A stretch of DNA of 64,000 bases from Streptomyces sp. NBC_00878 (GCF_026341515.1 NZ_JAPEOK010000001.1:8804001-8868000), one strand, 5' to 3'. Positions 33,478 to 42,712 are shown, counted from the stretch's first letter. The notes: a model not told the origin generated them from the sequence alone. Numbers and translations: made by a program.

Positions 33478-36168
33478 TCAGACGGCCGCCGCCGGGACCT
33501 GGGCCCTGAGCAGTGCCGGGAGCCGGGTGGTACGCGGCTTCGCGGCGACCTCGGTGACCGCGTGCGGCAGTGCCTGCTCGACTCCGTGGACCACGGAGAG
33601 ATGCCGCTCGGCGCGGCCGAAGGCGGTGTAGATCCAGGGCCGGGTGAGCGCCTGGGCGGCATCGCCGGGCAGCACCACGACCGCGGCGGGCCAGCGGGTA
33701 CCGACCGCCTGGTGCGCGGTGATCGCCCAGCCGTGCCGCACGCTCTGCTCCACCCGCTCCTTCGGTACGACGACGGGAACGCCCGCGCACTCCAGGTGCA
33801 GCCCCTCGGCGTCGGCCTTCACCACGTGACCCGGGATCGTACGGCCCGGCGCGGCGGAGTACGCGATCCTGTCACCCGGGTCGAAGCCGCCGAAGCGGCC
33901 GGGGCCGGGGTTGAGCCGCTCCTTCAGCGCGGTGTTGAGCGCGCGGGTGCCCGCCGCGCCGCCGTGGCCCGGGGTGATCACCTGGGTCTGCTCGGACGGG
34001 ATTCCGAAGGCCCGCGGCACCGAGTCCGCGATCAGCTGTACGGTCCGGTGGACGGCCTCTCCGGCGTCGCGTACCGGGACGATCACGACCTCCTTGCCCG
34101 GGGCGGTGACCTGGTTCAGCTCGCCGATACCGATGCCCGAGACCAGCTCGCCGATGGGACCGGGGTCGGGGGTCCGTGAGGCGATCTGCGGGCACACGCG
34201 CGCGGCGAGCAGATCCGCGAAGACGCGTCCGGGGCCCGCCGACCACAGCACACCGGGGTCCCCGCTCAGCACGAGCCGGGCCCCGTCGGGCAGCGATTCC
34301 GCGAGCATCGCCGCGCTCTCCACGTCGAGCTGCGGCGCGTCGAGCACGACCAGGAGGTCGGTCCGCAGCATGCCGTCGCCGTCCCGCCCCGGGCCCTCGG
34401 CTCCGGCGAGCAGTCCGGCGACGGTGGTCACGGCGTCGTGGCCCTCGGCATCGCCCGACGGACCGCTGCCCGACGGCCCGCCGACTGACGGCCCGTTGCC
34501 CGATGGCCCGCCCTCCGACGGCCCGGTGCTGGGGTGCCCGGATGTGCCGCCGTGTGTGTCGGCCGTGCTGTAGTGCGTCTGGGCCGGGCCGCCTGGGCCG
34601 CCCGGGCCGTCGTCGGCTCCGCGGCGCGGGCCGTTCGGCGCGCTCGCGTCTTCCGCCGCTTCCTGCGCGCTGCGGCCCGGTGCCGACGACGGGTCCGAAC
34701 CCGCCGAGGCCGCGCCTTGCGCTCTCTGCGCGTCGGCCAGCAGCGCGGTGAAGCGGCGGCGGCCGTCCGGGCCGTGGGCGGCGACGCACACGCGCAGGCC
34801 CAGGGACCGGGCGGCGGCCACCAGGGCCGCCGGTTCCGCGCGGGACGCCTCGCCGCCGGTGTGCAGGACGAGGCTGTGGCCCGCGACGGCGCGGATCAGC
34901 TCGGCGGCGGAGCCGGACGCGGCGGACTCCCATTCCGCGGCCGAACTGTCTTCCTTGGGCAGCGAGTTGACCACCCGGGCGAGACCGTCGGCGAGGCTCT
35001 CCTCGGCGAGCGCGTACCTCTCCAGTCCGATGAGGACACGGACCGGACGCTCCGCCTCGCCCTCCTCGTCCTCATTCTCGTCCTCGCCCCGGGACTGCTG
35101 GGGCGAGGACGGTGCGCCGGGCTCGTCCAGCGCGTCCTGGAAGACCAGGGCGTCTCCCTCGGCGAGGGCGCTCTGCACGGCGGCGTCGGGATCCGGCACC
35201 GAGCGCTGAGCGAGCGCCGCGTGGAGCGCCTGGGCCTCCAGGGCGGTGTGTCCGGCGAGGGCCGCCTGTTCCAGGAGCCATACCGTGACCGCCCGGCCCC
35301 GCCGCTCGTCGTCGGGACCGCATTCCGCGCCGAGCAGTGCCCGCGCGAACCCGTCGGCCTGCTCGGGCCGCACCCCGGCAACGCGCAGCAACTGCCAGGG
35401 GTCCTCGCGCAGTTGAGTCTCCGCCCCCTCACCGAGGGTGGCAGCGACCTGCGCGGCCAGTGCCTCCGGGGCGCCGCCTTCGACGAGCACGGCCCTCACG
35501 GTGTCGACGGCCTCGGCGGCCACCGGCGCGGGCGTGGCGGAAGGCATGGGCTGCGGCCGCCGCACCGGCTCCGGCGCGGACCTGCGCGGCGCGGGCTCCG
35601 GCTCGCTGAAGACGCTCGACGGGGGCTTCTCCCCGCTCTCCACCGCCCGGACGGCGGCGAGCAGATCGGCGGCCTTCCCGCTCAGCCTCGCCCCGGCCTG
35701 GACCGGCCCCTCCTTCTCCGCCTTCCGCCGCTCGATCCGCTCCCGCAACTCCCGCTGCGCGGCCAACTCGGCCTCGGCTTCGGACAACTGGCCGGCGCTG
35801 TCGGCGGCAGCGGTGCCGTCGGCGGTGCTGTCGGCAGAACCGCCGTCCCCCTCTTCCTCTTCGTCGTGGCGAGCGTCACCGTCGGCCGGGCCGCCCGCGC
35901 CCGCGCCCTCGCCGCTCGTCGCGTCGCCGTCCGCGGCGGGGCCTTCCGACTCCGACGGCACGCCTTCACCGCTGCCCGCGTCCGCTGTGTCTGTCATGTC
36001 CGCCGCGTCCGCCGCGCTTGCGGCGGCCTCGTCACCGGGGTCGGCAGAAGCGCGGCTCTCGTCCGCGGAACCCGCGTCGCCCTCGGCCCCCGGTCCGGCC
36101 CCGGGCCCCCCGGGCTCCGGGCCGGTCACCGGCTCGGTTTCCTCCGCGGCAGCGGGATCCGTGGTCAC
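33478..36168 (-). CDS. RecD2-like helix-hairpin-helix/UvrD_C protein with degenerate helicase core
   Basis: This is an 896-residue protein. The N-terminal 180 residues are acidic and low complexity. A RecD2-like helical region follows, with a hairpin (LLRVAGVRPEQADGFARALL) and a winged-helix-like block. Where RecD2 has Walker A (GGPGTGKT) this protein reads LVLHTGGEASRAEPAALVAA near residue 435, and the DEA(S) box is VVLDAPQLDVESAAML. A later LVLSGDPGVLWSAGPGRVFADLL matches motif III. The C-terminal UvrD_C2-like block GWAITAHQAVGTRWPAAVVVL and YTAFGRAERHLSVVHG is retained. DNA binding is plausible but ATP hydrolysis is doubtful. The start GTG overlaps the stop of the aldo/keto reductase gene (GTGA). 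Confidence 0.75.
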   Translation of the reverse strand: MTTDPAAAEETEPVTGPEPGGPGAGPGAEGDAGSADESRASADPGDEAAASAADAADMTDTADAGSGEGVPSESEGPAADGDATSGEGAGAGGPADGDARHDEEEEGDGGSADSTADGTAAADSAGQLSEAEAELAAQRELRERIERRKAEKEGPVQAGARLSGKAADLLAAVRAVESGEKPPSSVFSEPEPAPRRSAPEPVRRPQPMPSATPAPVAAEAVDTVRAVLVEGGAPEALAAQVAATLGEGAETQLREDPWQLLRVAGVRPEQADGFARALLGAECGPDDERRGRAVTVWLLEQAALAGHTALEAQALHAALAQRSVPDPDAAVQSALAEGDALVFQDALDEPGAPSSPQQSRGEDENEDEEGEAERPVRVLIGLERYALAEESLADGLARVVNSLPKEDSSAAEWESAASGSAAELIRAVAGHSLVLHTGGEASRAEPAALVAAARSLGLRVCVAAHGPDGRRRFTALLADAQRAQGAASAGSDPSSAPGRSAQEAAEDASAPNGPRRGADDGPGGPGGPAQTHYSTADTHGGTSGHPSTGPSEGGPSGNGPSVGGPSGSGPSGDAEGHDAVTTVAGLLAGAEGPGRDGDGMLRTDLLVVLDAPQLDVESAAMLAESLPDGARLVLSGDPGVLWSAGPGRVFADLLAARVCPQIASRTPDPGPIGELVSGIGIGELNQVTAPGKEVVIVPVRDAGEAVHRTVQLIADSVPRAFGIPSEQTQVITPGHGGAAGTRALNTALKERLNPGPGRFGGFDPGDRIAYSAAPGRTIPGHVVKADAEGLHLECAGVPVVVPKERVEQSVRHGWAITAHQAVGTRWPAAVVVLPGDAAQALTRPWIYTAFGRAERHLSVVHGVEQALPHAVTEVAAKPRTTRLPALLRAQVPAAAV

Positions 36169-37148
36169 AGCGTGCTCCAGTCGTGATCGGGATAGTGGTG
36201 CACGGGCGCTGACACATCGTCGAGCGCTCGGCAGATCTCGTCAGGAAGACTAAGGGTCTCCACTGACAACGCGCCCGTGAGCTGCAGCGCGTTGCGCGCG
36301 CCGACGATGGGGGCGGCCACGCCGGGCCGGTCGCGGATCCAGGCGAGGGCGACCTGGAGCGGGGTCACCGCGAGGCCGTCCGCCGCCGTCGCCACCGCGT
36401 CCACGATGCGGCTCGCCGCGTCGTCCAGGTACGGCGCGACGAACGGCGCGAGCTGGTCCGACGCGCCCCGCGAGTCCGCCGGCGTCGAGTGCCGGTACTT
36501 GCCGGTCAGCACGCCCCGGCCAAGGGGAGAGGACGGCAGCAGCCCGATACCCAGGTCCAGCGCCGCGGGCAGCACCTCGCGCTCGACACCGCGCTGCAGC
36601 AGTGAGTACTCCATCTGCGTACTGGCCAGCCGCGTGCGTATCCCGGGCGCGGCGAGCTGCCAGGTGGCCGCCTTCGCGAGCTGCCAGCCGCAGAAGTTGG
36701 AGACGCCGGCATACCGTGCACGGCCGCTGCTGACAGCGATGTCGAGAGCCTGGAGGGTCTCCTCCAGCGGCGACTCGGGATCGAAGGCGTGGATCTGCCA
36801 CAGGTCGACATAGTCCGTGCCGAGCCGCGCCAGCGAGGCGTCGAGCGCCGACAGCAGATGCCCCCGCGAACCGTCGAAGCGCCGGTCCGGATCCGGCACG
36901 CTCCCCGCCTTCGTCGAGATCACCAGATCCCGGCGCGGCACCAGACCCTCCATGAGCTGCCCGAGCAGATACTCGGCCTCCCCGTCCCCGTACACATCGG
37001 CTGTGTCCACGAGCGTCCCGCCCGCCTCCCAGAACGCCTTCAACTGGTCCGCGGCGTCGTGCTCGTCGGTGTCCCGGCCCCAGGTGAGGGTGCCGAGCCC
37101 GATCCGTGACACGCGCAGGCCGGTACGGCCGAGATGCCTCTGCTCCAT
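36165..37148 (-). CDS. Aldo/keto reductase
   Basis: This 327-residue (beta/alpha)8 NADPH-dependent oxidoreductase starts at the ATG of MEQRHLGRTGLRVSRIGLGT. Catalytic tetrad residues are visible: Asp and Tyr in LVDTADVYGDGEAEYLLGQ, Lys in DLVISTKAGS and His in DLWQIHAFDPESP. The NADPH-binding C-terminal segment APIVGARNALQLTGAL is also present. The substrate is unknown; the family reduces aldehydes and ketones. Its TGA overlaps the GTG of the RecD-like gene. It diverges from the LLM oxidoreductase gene with a 149-bp shared upstream region. Confidence 0.88.
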   Translation of the reverse strand: MEQRHLGRTGLRVSRIGLGTLTWGRDTDEHDAADQLKAFWEAGGTLVDTADVYGDGEAEYLLGQLMEGLVPRRDLVISTKAGSVPDPDRRFDGSRGHLLSALDASLARLGTDYVDLWQIHAFDPESPLEETLQALDIAVSSGRARYAGVSNFCGWQLAKAATWQLAAPGIRTRLASTQMEYSLLQRGVEREVLPAALDLGIGLLPSSPLGRGVLTGKYRHSTPADSRGASDQLAPFVAPYLDDAASRIVDAVATAADGLAVTPLQVALAWIRDRPGVAAPIVGARNALQLTGALSVETLSLPDEICRALDDVSAPVHHYPDHDWSTL

Positions 37149-37272
37149 GTGGGCTGAGATTACTGGCCAGAAGTCGGTGTGTGGGGCCCTGTGGACAACC
37201 AGGATCATGTGATCCCCAACCCGGTCCCTGCCGCTCGGCGTACCAGCGCGCTAGGGTGCCGCACAAGGGACG

Positions 37273-37286
37273 TTACTGATCAGTAA
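37273..37286. promoter_or_regulatory. Perfect 14-bp palindrome overlapping the RBS of the LLM oxidoreductase gene
   Basis: TTACTGATCAGTAA is perfectly symmetric, ends 11 nt before the ATG at 37298 and abuts the AAGGGG ribosome-binding site. TetR-family operators look like this; the regulator is not in the window. Confidence 0.5.
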
Positions 37287-37297
37287 GGGGATCGGCC

Positions 37298-38353
37298 ATG
37301 CAGCTCGGGATCAACCTCGGCTACTGGGGTGCCGGAATGGACGCGGACAACCTCGCCGTGGCCAAGGAGGCCGACCGGCTGGGTTATGCGGTCTGCTGGG
37401 CCGCCGAGGCGTACGGATCGGACGCGGCCACCGTGCTGAGTTGGGTCGCCGCCAAGACCGAGCGCATCGACGTCGGCTCCGCCATCTTCCAGATCCCGGC
37501 CCGCCAGCCCGCGATGACCGCGATGACCGCCGCCACCCTCGACTCGCTCTCCGGCGGCCGCTTCCGCCTCGGCCTCGGCGTCTCCGGACCGCAGGTCTCC
37601 GAGGGCTGGTACGGCGTCAAGTTCGACAAGCCGCTGGCCCGCACCCGCGAGTACGTGGAGATCGTACGGAAGGCCATGACGCGCGAGCGGCTCTCGTACG
37701 AGGGCGAGCACTGGACGCTGCCGCTGCCGGGCGGCCCGGGCAAGCCGCTCAAGCTGACCGTGCACCCGGAGCGCGAGCACATCCCGCTCTACATCGCCGC
37801 GATCGGCCCGAAGAACCTGGAGCAGACCGGCGAGATCGCCGACGGCGCCCTGCTGATCTTCCCGTCCGCCGACCACATCGAGGACACCGCGATCACGTAC
37901 CTGCGCGCGGGACGCGAGAAGTCCGGGCAGACCATGGACGGCTTCGACGTCTGCCCGACGCTGCCGCTGGCACTCGGCGAGGACAAGGACGTACCGGCCC
38001 TGGCCGACATGTTCCGCCCGTACACCGCGCTCTACGTGGGCGGCATGGGCAGCCGCAAGCAGAACTTCTACAACCAGCTCGCCCAGCGCATGGGCTACGA
38101 GAAGGAGGCCGCCGAGATCCAGGACAAGTACCTGGCCGGCGACAAGAACGGCGCGGCCGCCGCCATTCCCCAGCAGCTCATCGACCAGACCTCGCTGCTC
38201 GGTTCCGTGGACCGCATCGCGGACCGGATGAAGGCCTACGCGGCCGTCGGGGTCACCACGCTCACGGTGACCCCCGCGGGCTTCACGCTGGACGAGCGGG
38301 TCGCCGCGCTCCGGGCCGGCTCCGACGCCCTGGAGCGGGCCGGACTCGCGTAA
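37298..38353 (+). CDS. LLM class F420-dependent oxidoreductase
   Basis: This 351-residue luciferase-like TIM-barrel protein starts MQLGINLGYWGAGMDADNLA. The segments AKEADRLGYAVCWAAEAYGS and ALDSLSGGRFRLGLGVSGPQ (the actual text begins TLDSLSGG) are standard for the F420-binding LLM family, as is YEGEHWTLPLPGGPGKPLKL. It probably oxidises or reduces a small molecule with coenzyme F420; the substrate is unknown. Actinobacteria carry many paralogues. The gene is transcribed alone, with a palindromic operator candidate at the RBS and a 14-bp stem terminator downstream. Confidence 0.9.
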   Translation: MQLGINLGYWGAGMDADNLAVAKEADRLGYAVCWAAEAYGSDAATVLSWVAAKTERIDVGSAIFQIPARQPAMTAMTAATLDSLSGGRFRLGLGVSGPQVSEGWYGVKFDKPLARTREYVEIVRKAMTRERLSYEGEHWTLPLPGGPGKPLKLTVHPEREHIPLYIAAIGPKNLEQTGEIADGALLIFPSADHIEDTAITYLRAGREKSGQTMDGFDVCPTLPLALGEDKDVPALADMFRPYTALYVGGMGSRKQNFYNQLAQRMGYEKEAAEIQDKYLAGDKNGAAAAIPQQLIDQTSLLGSVDRIADRMKAYAAVGVTTLTVTPAGFTLDERVAALRAGSDALERAGLA

Positions 38354-38414
38354 GGGGCCTGTCCGACGGTCAGGACGGCTTGACGGCCAGGACGGCGGGC
38401 CGGGAGAGATTCAG

Positions 38415-38456
38415 CGGCCGTGGTGGGGGCTCGGGGGGTCTTCCCCGCCACGGCCG
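38415..38456 (+). terminator. Terminator of the LLM oxidoreductase gene
   Basis: The 14-bp stem CGGCCGTGGTGGGG/CCCCGCCACGGCCG contains one G-U pair and has a 14-nt loop. It lies about 60 bp after the stop. Confidence 0.7.
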
Positions 38457-38612
38457 TCACGGAGAACAACGCGCCACGGCTCGCTCGGTTACGCGCCTCT
38501 CATACCCCTCGCGTCCACCGTTCGGCGGAATTGTCCGACACAGGTGTTGCCGCGCCTCTGGCTGCGCATTTGACTCGTTCTTTGCGGAGTCCCGCACAGG
38601 TGGGAGTCCCGC

Positions 38613-39416
38613 ATGGAGGTGGCAGACATGCTTTCGGCCAAGAGTCTTTTCCAGGAGATCGTCGACGACGACGAGTCGTTCCGGCTTTTCTGTTCCATCG
38701 CCGCCAGCGGGGAGGCCCAGGGAGGCTGGGAGAACGGACGGATCTCGGCCCTCGTCCCGGAGAGCGAACGCGCGCTCGCGCCCAAGATCACCAGGCACGG
38801 CGCGGACGAGGACAAGCACGGCCGGATCTTCAACGCGCTCATGAGCAAGCGGGGCGTCACACCCGTCGAGATCCCGCCCGAGACCGATTACACGATGCTT
38901 CTGGAGAAGAGCGGCATCGGCCTCGCGCACGACAAGCTCAAGCGCGACGAGCCGCTCACCGTCCAGGATGTCGTCACCTACCTCTCCCACAGCAGGGTCA
39001 CCGAGCAGCGCGCCGCGGACCAGATGGTGATGCTGCGCAAGGACTTCGGGGACCACCCGGAGATCGGCAAGGCCGTACGGATGATCTCCAACGACGAGGA
39101 CAACCACCTCGCCTACTGCCACGAGGAACTGCTGCGCTTCGCCGCCGCGGGCCACGGCCGGGCCATCCAGCGGACCCTGCGCGAGTGCGCGCTCGCCGAG
39201 ATCCGCGTCTACCGGGACGTCAGCCTCGCCGTGATGGACCACATGGGGCGCATCCTCGGCTGGCCGAAGCCCAAGGCGGCCGTGCTCGCCGCGGGCATCC
39301 ACGCCATGTACGCGTACGAGCGTCTTCTCGGCTGGCGGCGGATGGTCTCACTGACGATGCCGGAGCGGCGCGACGCCCTGGGCGGACCGGCGTCCGCGGC
39401 ACCCGAGTTCGCGTGA
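38613..39416 (+). CDS. Ferritin-like domain-containing protein
   Basis: This 267-residue all-helical protein has carboxylate/His motifs expected of a di-iron four-helix bundle: ITRHGADEDKHGRIFNAL, VTEQRAADQMV and MISNDEDNHLAYCHEELL. A C-terminal amphipathic part (LGWPKPKAAVLAAGIHAMYA) follows. The family may bind iron or act as an oxidase-like enzyme; the reaction is unknown. ATG 38613 has GGGAG 6 nt upstream. ATG 38628 (MLSAKSLFQE), with GGAGGTGG upstream, is an equally good start and would shorten it by five residues. It is convergent with corA. Confidence 0.8.
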   Translation: MEVADMLSAKSLFQEIVDDDESFRLFCSIAASGEAQGGWENGRISALVPESERALAPKITRHGADEDKHGRIFNALMSKRGVTPVEIPPETDYTMLLEKSGIGLAHDKLKRDEPLTVQDVVTYLSHSRVTEQRAADQMVMLRKDFGDHPEIGKAVRMISNDEDNHLAYCHEELLRFAAAGHGRAIQRTLRECALAEIRVYRDVSLAVMDHMGRILGWPKPKAAVLAAGIHAMYAYERLLGWRRMVSLTMPERRDALGGPASAAPEFA

Positions 39417-39491
39417 ACGTGACCCACGCGCGCGCGTGGCCCCGTACGCGGTACGCGCGCGCGGAGCTGTGGAGCCGCGAAAGGACGCCGC

Positions 39492-40490
39492 TCACAGCCA
39501 GCCCCGCCGTTTGAAGAGCCGGTAGAGGAACACCTCCAGCGCGGCCATCAGCGCGATGAGCGCCGGATAGGCCCAGACCCAGTGCAGCTCCGGCATGTGG
39601 TCGAAGTTCATGCCGTAGATCCCCGCGATCATCGTGGGGACCGCGGCCATGGCCGCCCACGCGGAGATCTTCCGCATGTCGTCGTTCTGCCGGACGCTCA
39701 TCTGCGCGAGATGAGCGGAGAGGATGTCCGAGACGAGCCGGTCCAGGCCCTCCACGGACTCGTTCACGCGCATCAGATGGTCGTTGACGTCCCGGAAGAA
39801 GGGCTGCGCCTTGTCGTGCACGAAGGGCACCCCCGTGCTGAAGAAGCCGCCGCCCGCGAGCCGGTTCAGCGGGTGCGCCAGCGGGCCCGTGGCCCGGCGG
39901 AACTCCAGGATCTGCCGCTTGAAGTTGTAGATCCGGGACGCCGTGTCCCGCGAGCCGCCGCCCGTCGGGGAGAACACCGCGGTCTCCAGCTCCTCCAGGT
40001 CGGTGCCGAGCTCGCCCGCCACCTCCACGTAGTGGTCGACCACGGCGTCGGCGATCGAGTACAGCACCGCGGTGGGACCGTGCCGGAGCATCTCGGGCTC
40101 CGCCTCCAGCCGGTGCCGAACGGCCGCGAGGGGCGATTCCTCACCGTGCCGGACGGTCACGACGAACGAGTCACCGATGAAGACCATGACCTCGCCGGCG
40201 GAGACGATGTCGTTGTCCGGCTCGTATCCCACCGGTTTGAGCACCACGAACAGCGAGTCGTCGTACACCTCCAGCTTGGGACGCTGGTGCGCGTTCAGAG
40301 CGTCCTCGACGGCCAGGGGGTGCAGCCCGAACTCCTCCGTGACCAGGTCGAACTCCTGCTCCGTGGGCTCGTACAGGCCGATCCACACGAAGGCCTCGCT
40401 CTCGGCACGGCACTGGGCCAGGGCGTCGGAGAGGTCGTCGGGGCCCTTGGTCCGGCGGCCGTCGCGGTAGATGGCGCAGTCGACGATCAC
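39492..40490 (-). CDS. corA: CorA-like magnesium/cobalt transporter
   Basis: This 332-residue inner-membrane channel has a large cytosolic domain followed by two C-terminal membrane helices. The CorA signature YGMNF closes the first helix (AAMAAVPTMIAGIYGMNFDH), and the second helix (WAYPALIALMAALEVFLYRL) ends in a basic tail. The preceding long helix NDHLMRVNESVEGLDRLVSD is the stalk. It imports Mg2+ (and Co2+) as a pentamer. GTG 40490 (IVDCAIYRDG) fits the conserved N-terminus; the frame continues upstream to 40526 without conserved sequence. It diverges from the histidine phosphatase gene. Confidence 0.9.
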   Translation of the reverse strand: MIVDCAIYRDGRRTKGPDDLSDALAQCRAESEAFVWIGLYEPTEQEFDLVTEEFGLHPLAVEDALNAHQRPKLEVYDDSLFVVLKPVGYEPDNDIVSAGEVMVFIGDSFVVTVRHGEESPLAAVRHRLEAEPEMLRHGPTAVLYSIADAVVDHYVEVAGELGTDLEELETAVFSPTGGGSRDTASRIYNFKRQILEFRRATGPLAHPLNRLAGGGFFSTGVPFVHDKAQPFFRDVNDHLMRVNESVEGLDRLVSDILSAHLAQMSVRQNDDMRKISAWAAMAAVPTMIAGIYGMNFDHMPELHWVWAYPALIALMAALEVFLYRLFKRRGWL

Positions 40491-40539
40491 GGAGCGTATT
40501 CTCCCGCCGCTCGATCCGCGGCGCACTCGCGGCGCAGCC

Positions 40540-40545
40540 TAGGCT
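40540..40545 (+). promoter_or_regulatory. -10 element TAGGCT, probable leaderless start
   Basis: TAGGCT lies 7 nt before the ATG at 40553 and there is no ribosome-binding site, so transcription probably begins at the start codon. Confidence 0.5.
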
Positions 40546-40552
40546 GGACCGC

Positions 40553-41239
40553 ATGCCCACCTTGATCCTCGTCCGGCACGGACGTTCCACCGCCAACACC
40601 GCGGGGCTGCTCGCCGGGTGGACACCCGGTGTCGCACTCGACGAGCGCGGGGCCGCGCAGGCCGCCGCACTGCCCGGGCGCCTCGCGGAACTGCCGATCA
40701 CGGAGGTCGTCAGCAGCCCGCTGCAACGCTGCCAGGAGACGATTCAGCCCCTCCTCGACGCGCGGCCCGGACTGCGGGTCCACTCCGACGACCGGATCGG
40801 GGAGGCCCACTACGGCGACTGGTCCGGCCGCAAGCTCGCCGAGCTCAAGGACGAGCCGCTGATGGAGGTCGTGCAGGCGCACCCCTCCGCCGCCGCGTTC
40901 CCGGGCGGCGAGTCGATGCGGGCCATGCAGACCCGGGCCGCCGAGGCGGTACGGGAGTGGAACGCGCGCGTGGAGCGCGATCACGGCGGCGACGCCGTGT
41001 ACCTGATGTGCTCGCACGGCGACATCATCAAGTCGCTTGTCGCCGACGCCCTCGGACTTCATCTGGACCTCTTCCAGCGGATCTCCGTGGAACCGTGTTC
41101 CATCACCGCGATCCGTTACACACGACTGCGGCCATTTCTCGTTCGCCTGGGGGACACCGGCGATTTCACGTCGCTCGCGCCGCGCGAGGAACCCCCCGGC
41201 GGCGATGCCACAGTCGGGGGCGGTGCGGGCGCACCGTGA
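40553..41239 (+). CDS. Histidine phosphatase family protein (MSMEG_4193-type phosphomutase)
   Basis: This is a 228-residue protein. The phosphoacceptor RHG lies in LILVRHGRSTANTAGLLAGW, the second signature is RIGEAHYGDWSGRKLAELKD, and a late catalytic His is in VYLMCSHGDIIKSL. These place it in the phosphoglycerate-mutase-like superfamily. Its position before DUF3090, the SCO1664-family gene and mshC matches the TIGR03848 group of actinobacterial putative phosphomutases. The substrate is unknown, and mutase activity is less likely than phosphatase activity. The transcript appears leaderless. Confidence 0.85.
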   Translation: MPTLILVRHGRSTANTAGLLAGWTPGVALDERGAAQAAALPGRLAELPITEVVSSPLQRCQETIQPLLDARPGLRVHSDDRIGEAHYGDWSGRKLAELKDEPLMEVVQAHPSAAAFPGGESMRAMQTRAAEAVREWNARVERDHGGDAVYLMCSHGDIIKSLVADALGLHLDLFQRISVEPCSITAIRYTRLRPFLVRLGDTGDFTSLAPREEPPGGDATVGGGAGAP

Positions 41240-41342
41240 TCGTCGGCCGCAGTAGGGTGAAGCGGTCGAAGCAGCGCAGCAGTTGTCAGCAGCAGACGCA
41301 GTCGACGGCAGAAGCGGTCGATCGATCCAATGGAGACAGGAC

Positions 41343-41933
41343 GTGTCCCGTCAGGTGTTCCTCTATGACCCGCCGGACCGTTTCGTGGCCGGCACGGTCG
41401 GGCTGCCCGGGCGCCGTACCTTCTTCCTGCAGGCGTCCTCCGGGCCCAGGGTGACCAGCGTCGCCCTGGAGAAGACCCAGGTCGCGGCGCTCGCCGAACG
41501 CATGGACGAGCTTCTCGACGAGGTCGTACGGCGTACCGGGGGCAGCGCCCCCGTTCCGGCGATGGCCCCGACGGAGGTCTCCGACACCGCCCCGCTCGAA
41601 GCTCCCGTCGAGGAGGAGTTCCGGGTCGGCACCATGGCGCTCGCCTGGGACGGCGACGAGCAGCGCATGATCGTCGAGGCCCAGGCGCTCGTCGAGCTGG
41701 ACGCCGATTCGGAGGAAGACCTCGCCGAGGCTGAGGAAAGGCTCCTGCAGGACGAGGAGAACGGTCCGCCGATGCTGCGGGTCCGCCTCACCGGCGCCCA
41801 GGCCCGTGCCTTCGCCAAGCGCGCCCTCGACGTCGTCAACGCCGGCAGGCCGCCCTGCCCGCTGTGCAGTCTCCCGCTCGACCCGGAAGGACACGTATGT
41901 CCGCGCCAGAACGGATACCGCCGCGAAGCGTGA
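41343..41933 (+). CDS. DUF3090 family protein
   Basis: This 196-residue protein starts at a GTG (SRQVFLYDPPDRFVAGTVGL). The segments GRRTFFLQASSGPRVTSVAL, then LAWDGDEQRMIVEAQAL and LTGAQARAFAKRALDVV, are recognisable as DUF3090 (TIGR03847). The C-terminus CPLCSLPLDPEGHVCPRQNG is a four-Cys/His zinc-ribbon-like end. The function is unknown, but it is conserved beside the SCO1664-family gene in actinobacteria. Its 3' end overlaps the next gene by 37 bp, implying coupled translation. Confidence 0.88.
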   Translation: MSRQVFLYDPPDRFVAGTVGLPGRRTFFLQASSGPRVTSVALEKTQVAALAERMDELLDEVVRRTGGSAPVPAMAPTEVSDTAPLEAPVEEEFRVGTMALAWDGDEQRMIVEAQALVELDADSEEDLAEAEERLLQDEENGPPMLRVRLTGAQARAFAKRALDVVNAGRPPCPLCSLPLDPEGHVCPRQNGYRREA

Positions 41934-42712
41934 CCACGGCCGAGCTGCTCGCCGAGGGCGAGCTGACCGTGCGCGGACGCATCCGTGAGGCGTCCAACGC
42001 GGTACTGCTGTGCGACGTCACGTACGAGGGGCGGACGGCGTCCTGCGTCTACAAGCCCGTGGCAGGCGAGCGCCCGCTGTGGGACTTCCCCGACGGGACC
42101 CTCGCCCAGCGGGAGGTCGCCGCCTACGAGGTGTCCGAGGCGACCGGCTGGGGGCTCGTCCCGACCACGATCCTGCGCGACGGGCCGTACGGCGAGGGCA
42201 TGTGCCAGCTGTGGATCGACGCGGTGTCCGAGGGGGCGGAGCTGCTCGCGCTGGTCGACGGTGAGGAGCCCGGCGAGGGCTGGAAGGCCGTCGCCCTCGC
42301 CGAGGTCGGCGAGGGACGCACCGCCCTGCTCGTGCACGCCGACGACGACCGGCTGCGTCGGCTCGCCGTCCTCGACGTGGTGATCAACAACGGCGACCGC
42401 AAGGGCGGACACCTGCTGCCCGCGCCCGAGGGACGGTTGTACGGGATCGACCACGGGGTCAGCTTCAACGCCGAGAACAAGCTGCGTACGTTGTTGTGGG
42501 GCTGGGCGGGGGAGAAGCTCACCCACGAGGCGGTCGAGGTCCTGGAGCGGCTCAGGGACGCCCTGGGCGGGACGCTGGGCGTGCGCCTGGAGACACTGAT
42601 CACCGGGGCCGAACTGGACGCCACGCGCGCGCGTGTGGCCGGTCTGCTCGCGTCCGGGCGGCATCCGGAACCGTCGGGGGAGTGGCCCGCCATCCCGTGG
42701 CCGCCCGTATGA
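41897..42712 (+). CDS. SCO1664 family protein (PI3/4-kinase-like fold)
   Basis: This 271-residue protein starts at the ATG in MSAPERIPPRSVTTAELLAE with GGAAGG upstream. VTYEGRTASCVYKPVAGERP carries a lysine placed as in a kinase nucleotide site. LDVVINNGDRKGGHLLPAPE resembles the catalytic loop, and LYGIDHGVSFNAENKLRTLL carries the DHG metal motif. The family (TIGR03843) is annotated as phosphatidylinositol-kinase-like. A kinase role is inferred from the fold; the substrate is unknown. It is translationally linked to DUF3090 and precedes mshC. Confidence 0.88.
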   Translation: MSAPERIPPRSVTTAELLAEGELTVRGRIREASNAVLLCDVTYEGRTASCVYKPVAGERPLWDFPDGTLAQREVAAYEVSEATGWGLVPTTILRDGPYGEGMCQLWIDAVSEGAELLALVDGEEPGEGWKAVALAEVGEGRTALLVHADDDRLRRLAVLDVVINNGDRKGGHLLPAPEGRLYGIDHGVSFNAENKLRTLLWGWAGEKLTHEAVEVLERLRDALGGTLGVRLETLITGAELDATRARVAGLLASGRHPEPSGEWPAIPWPPV

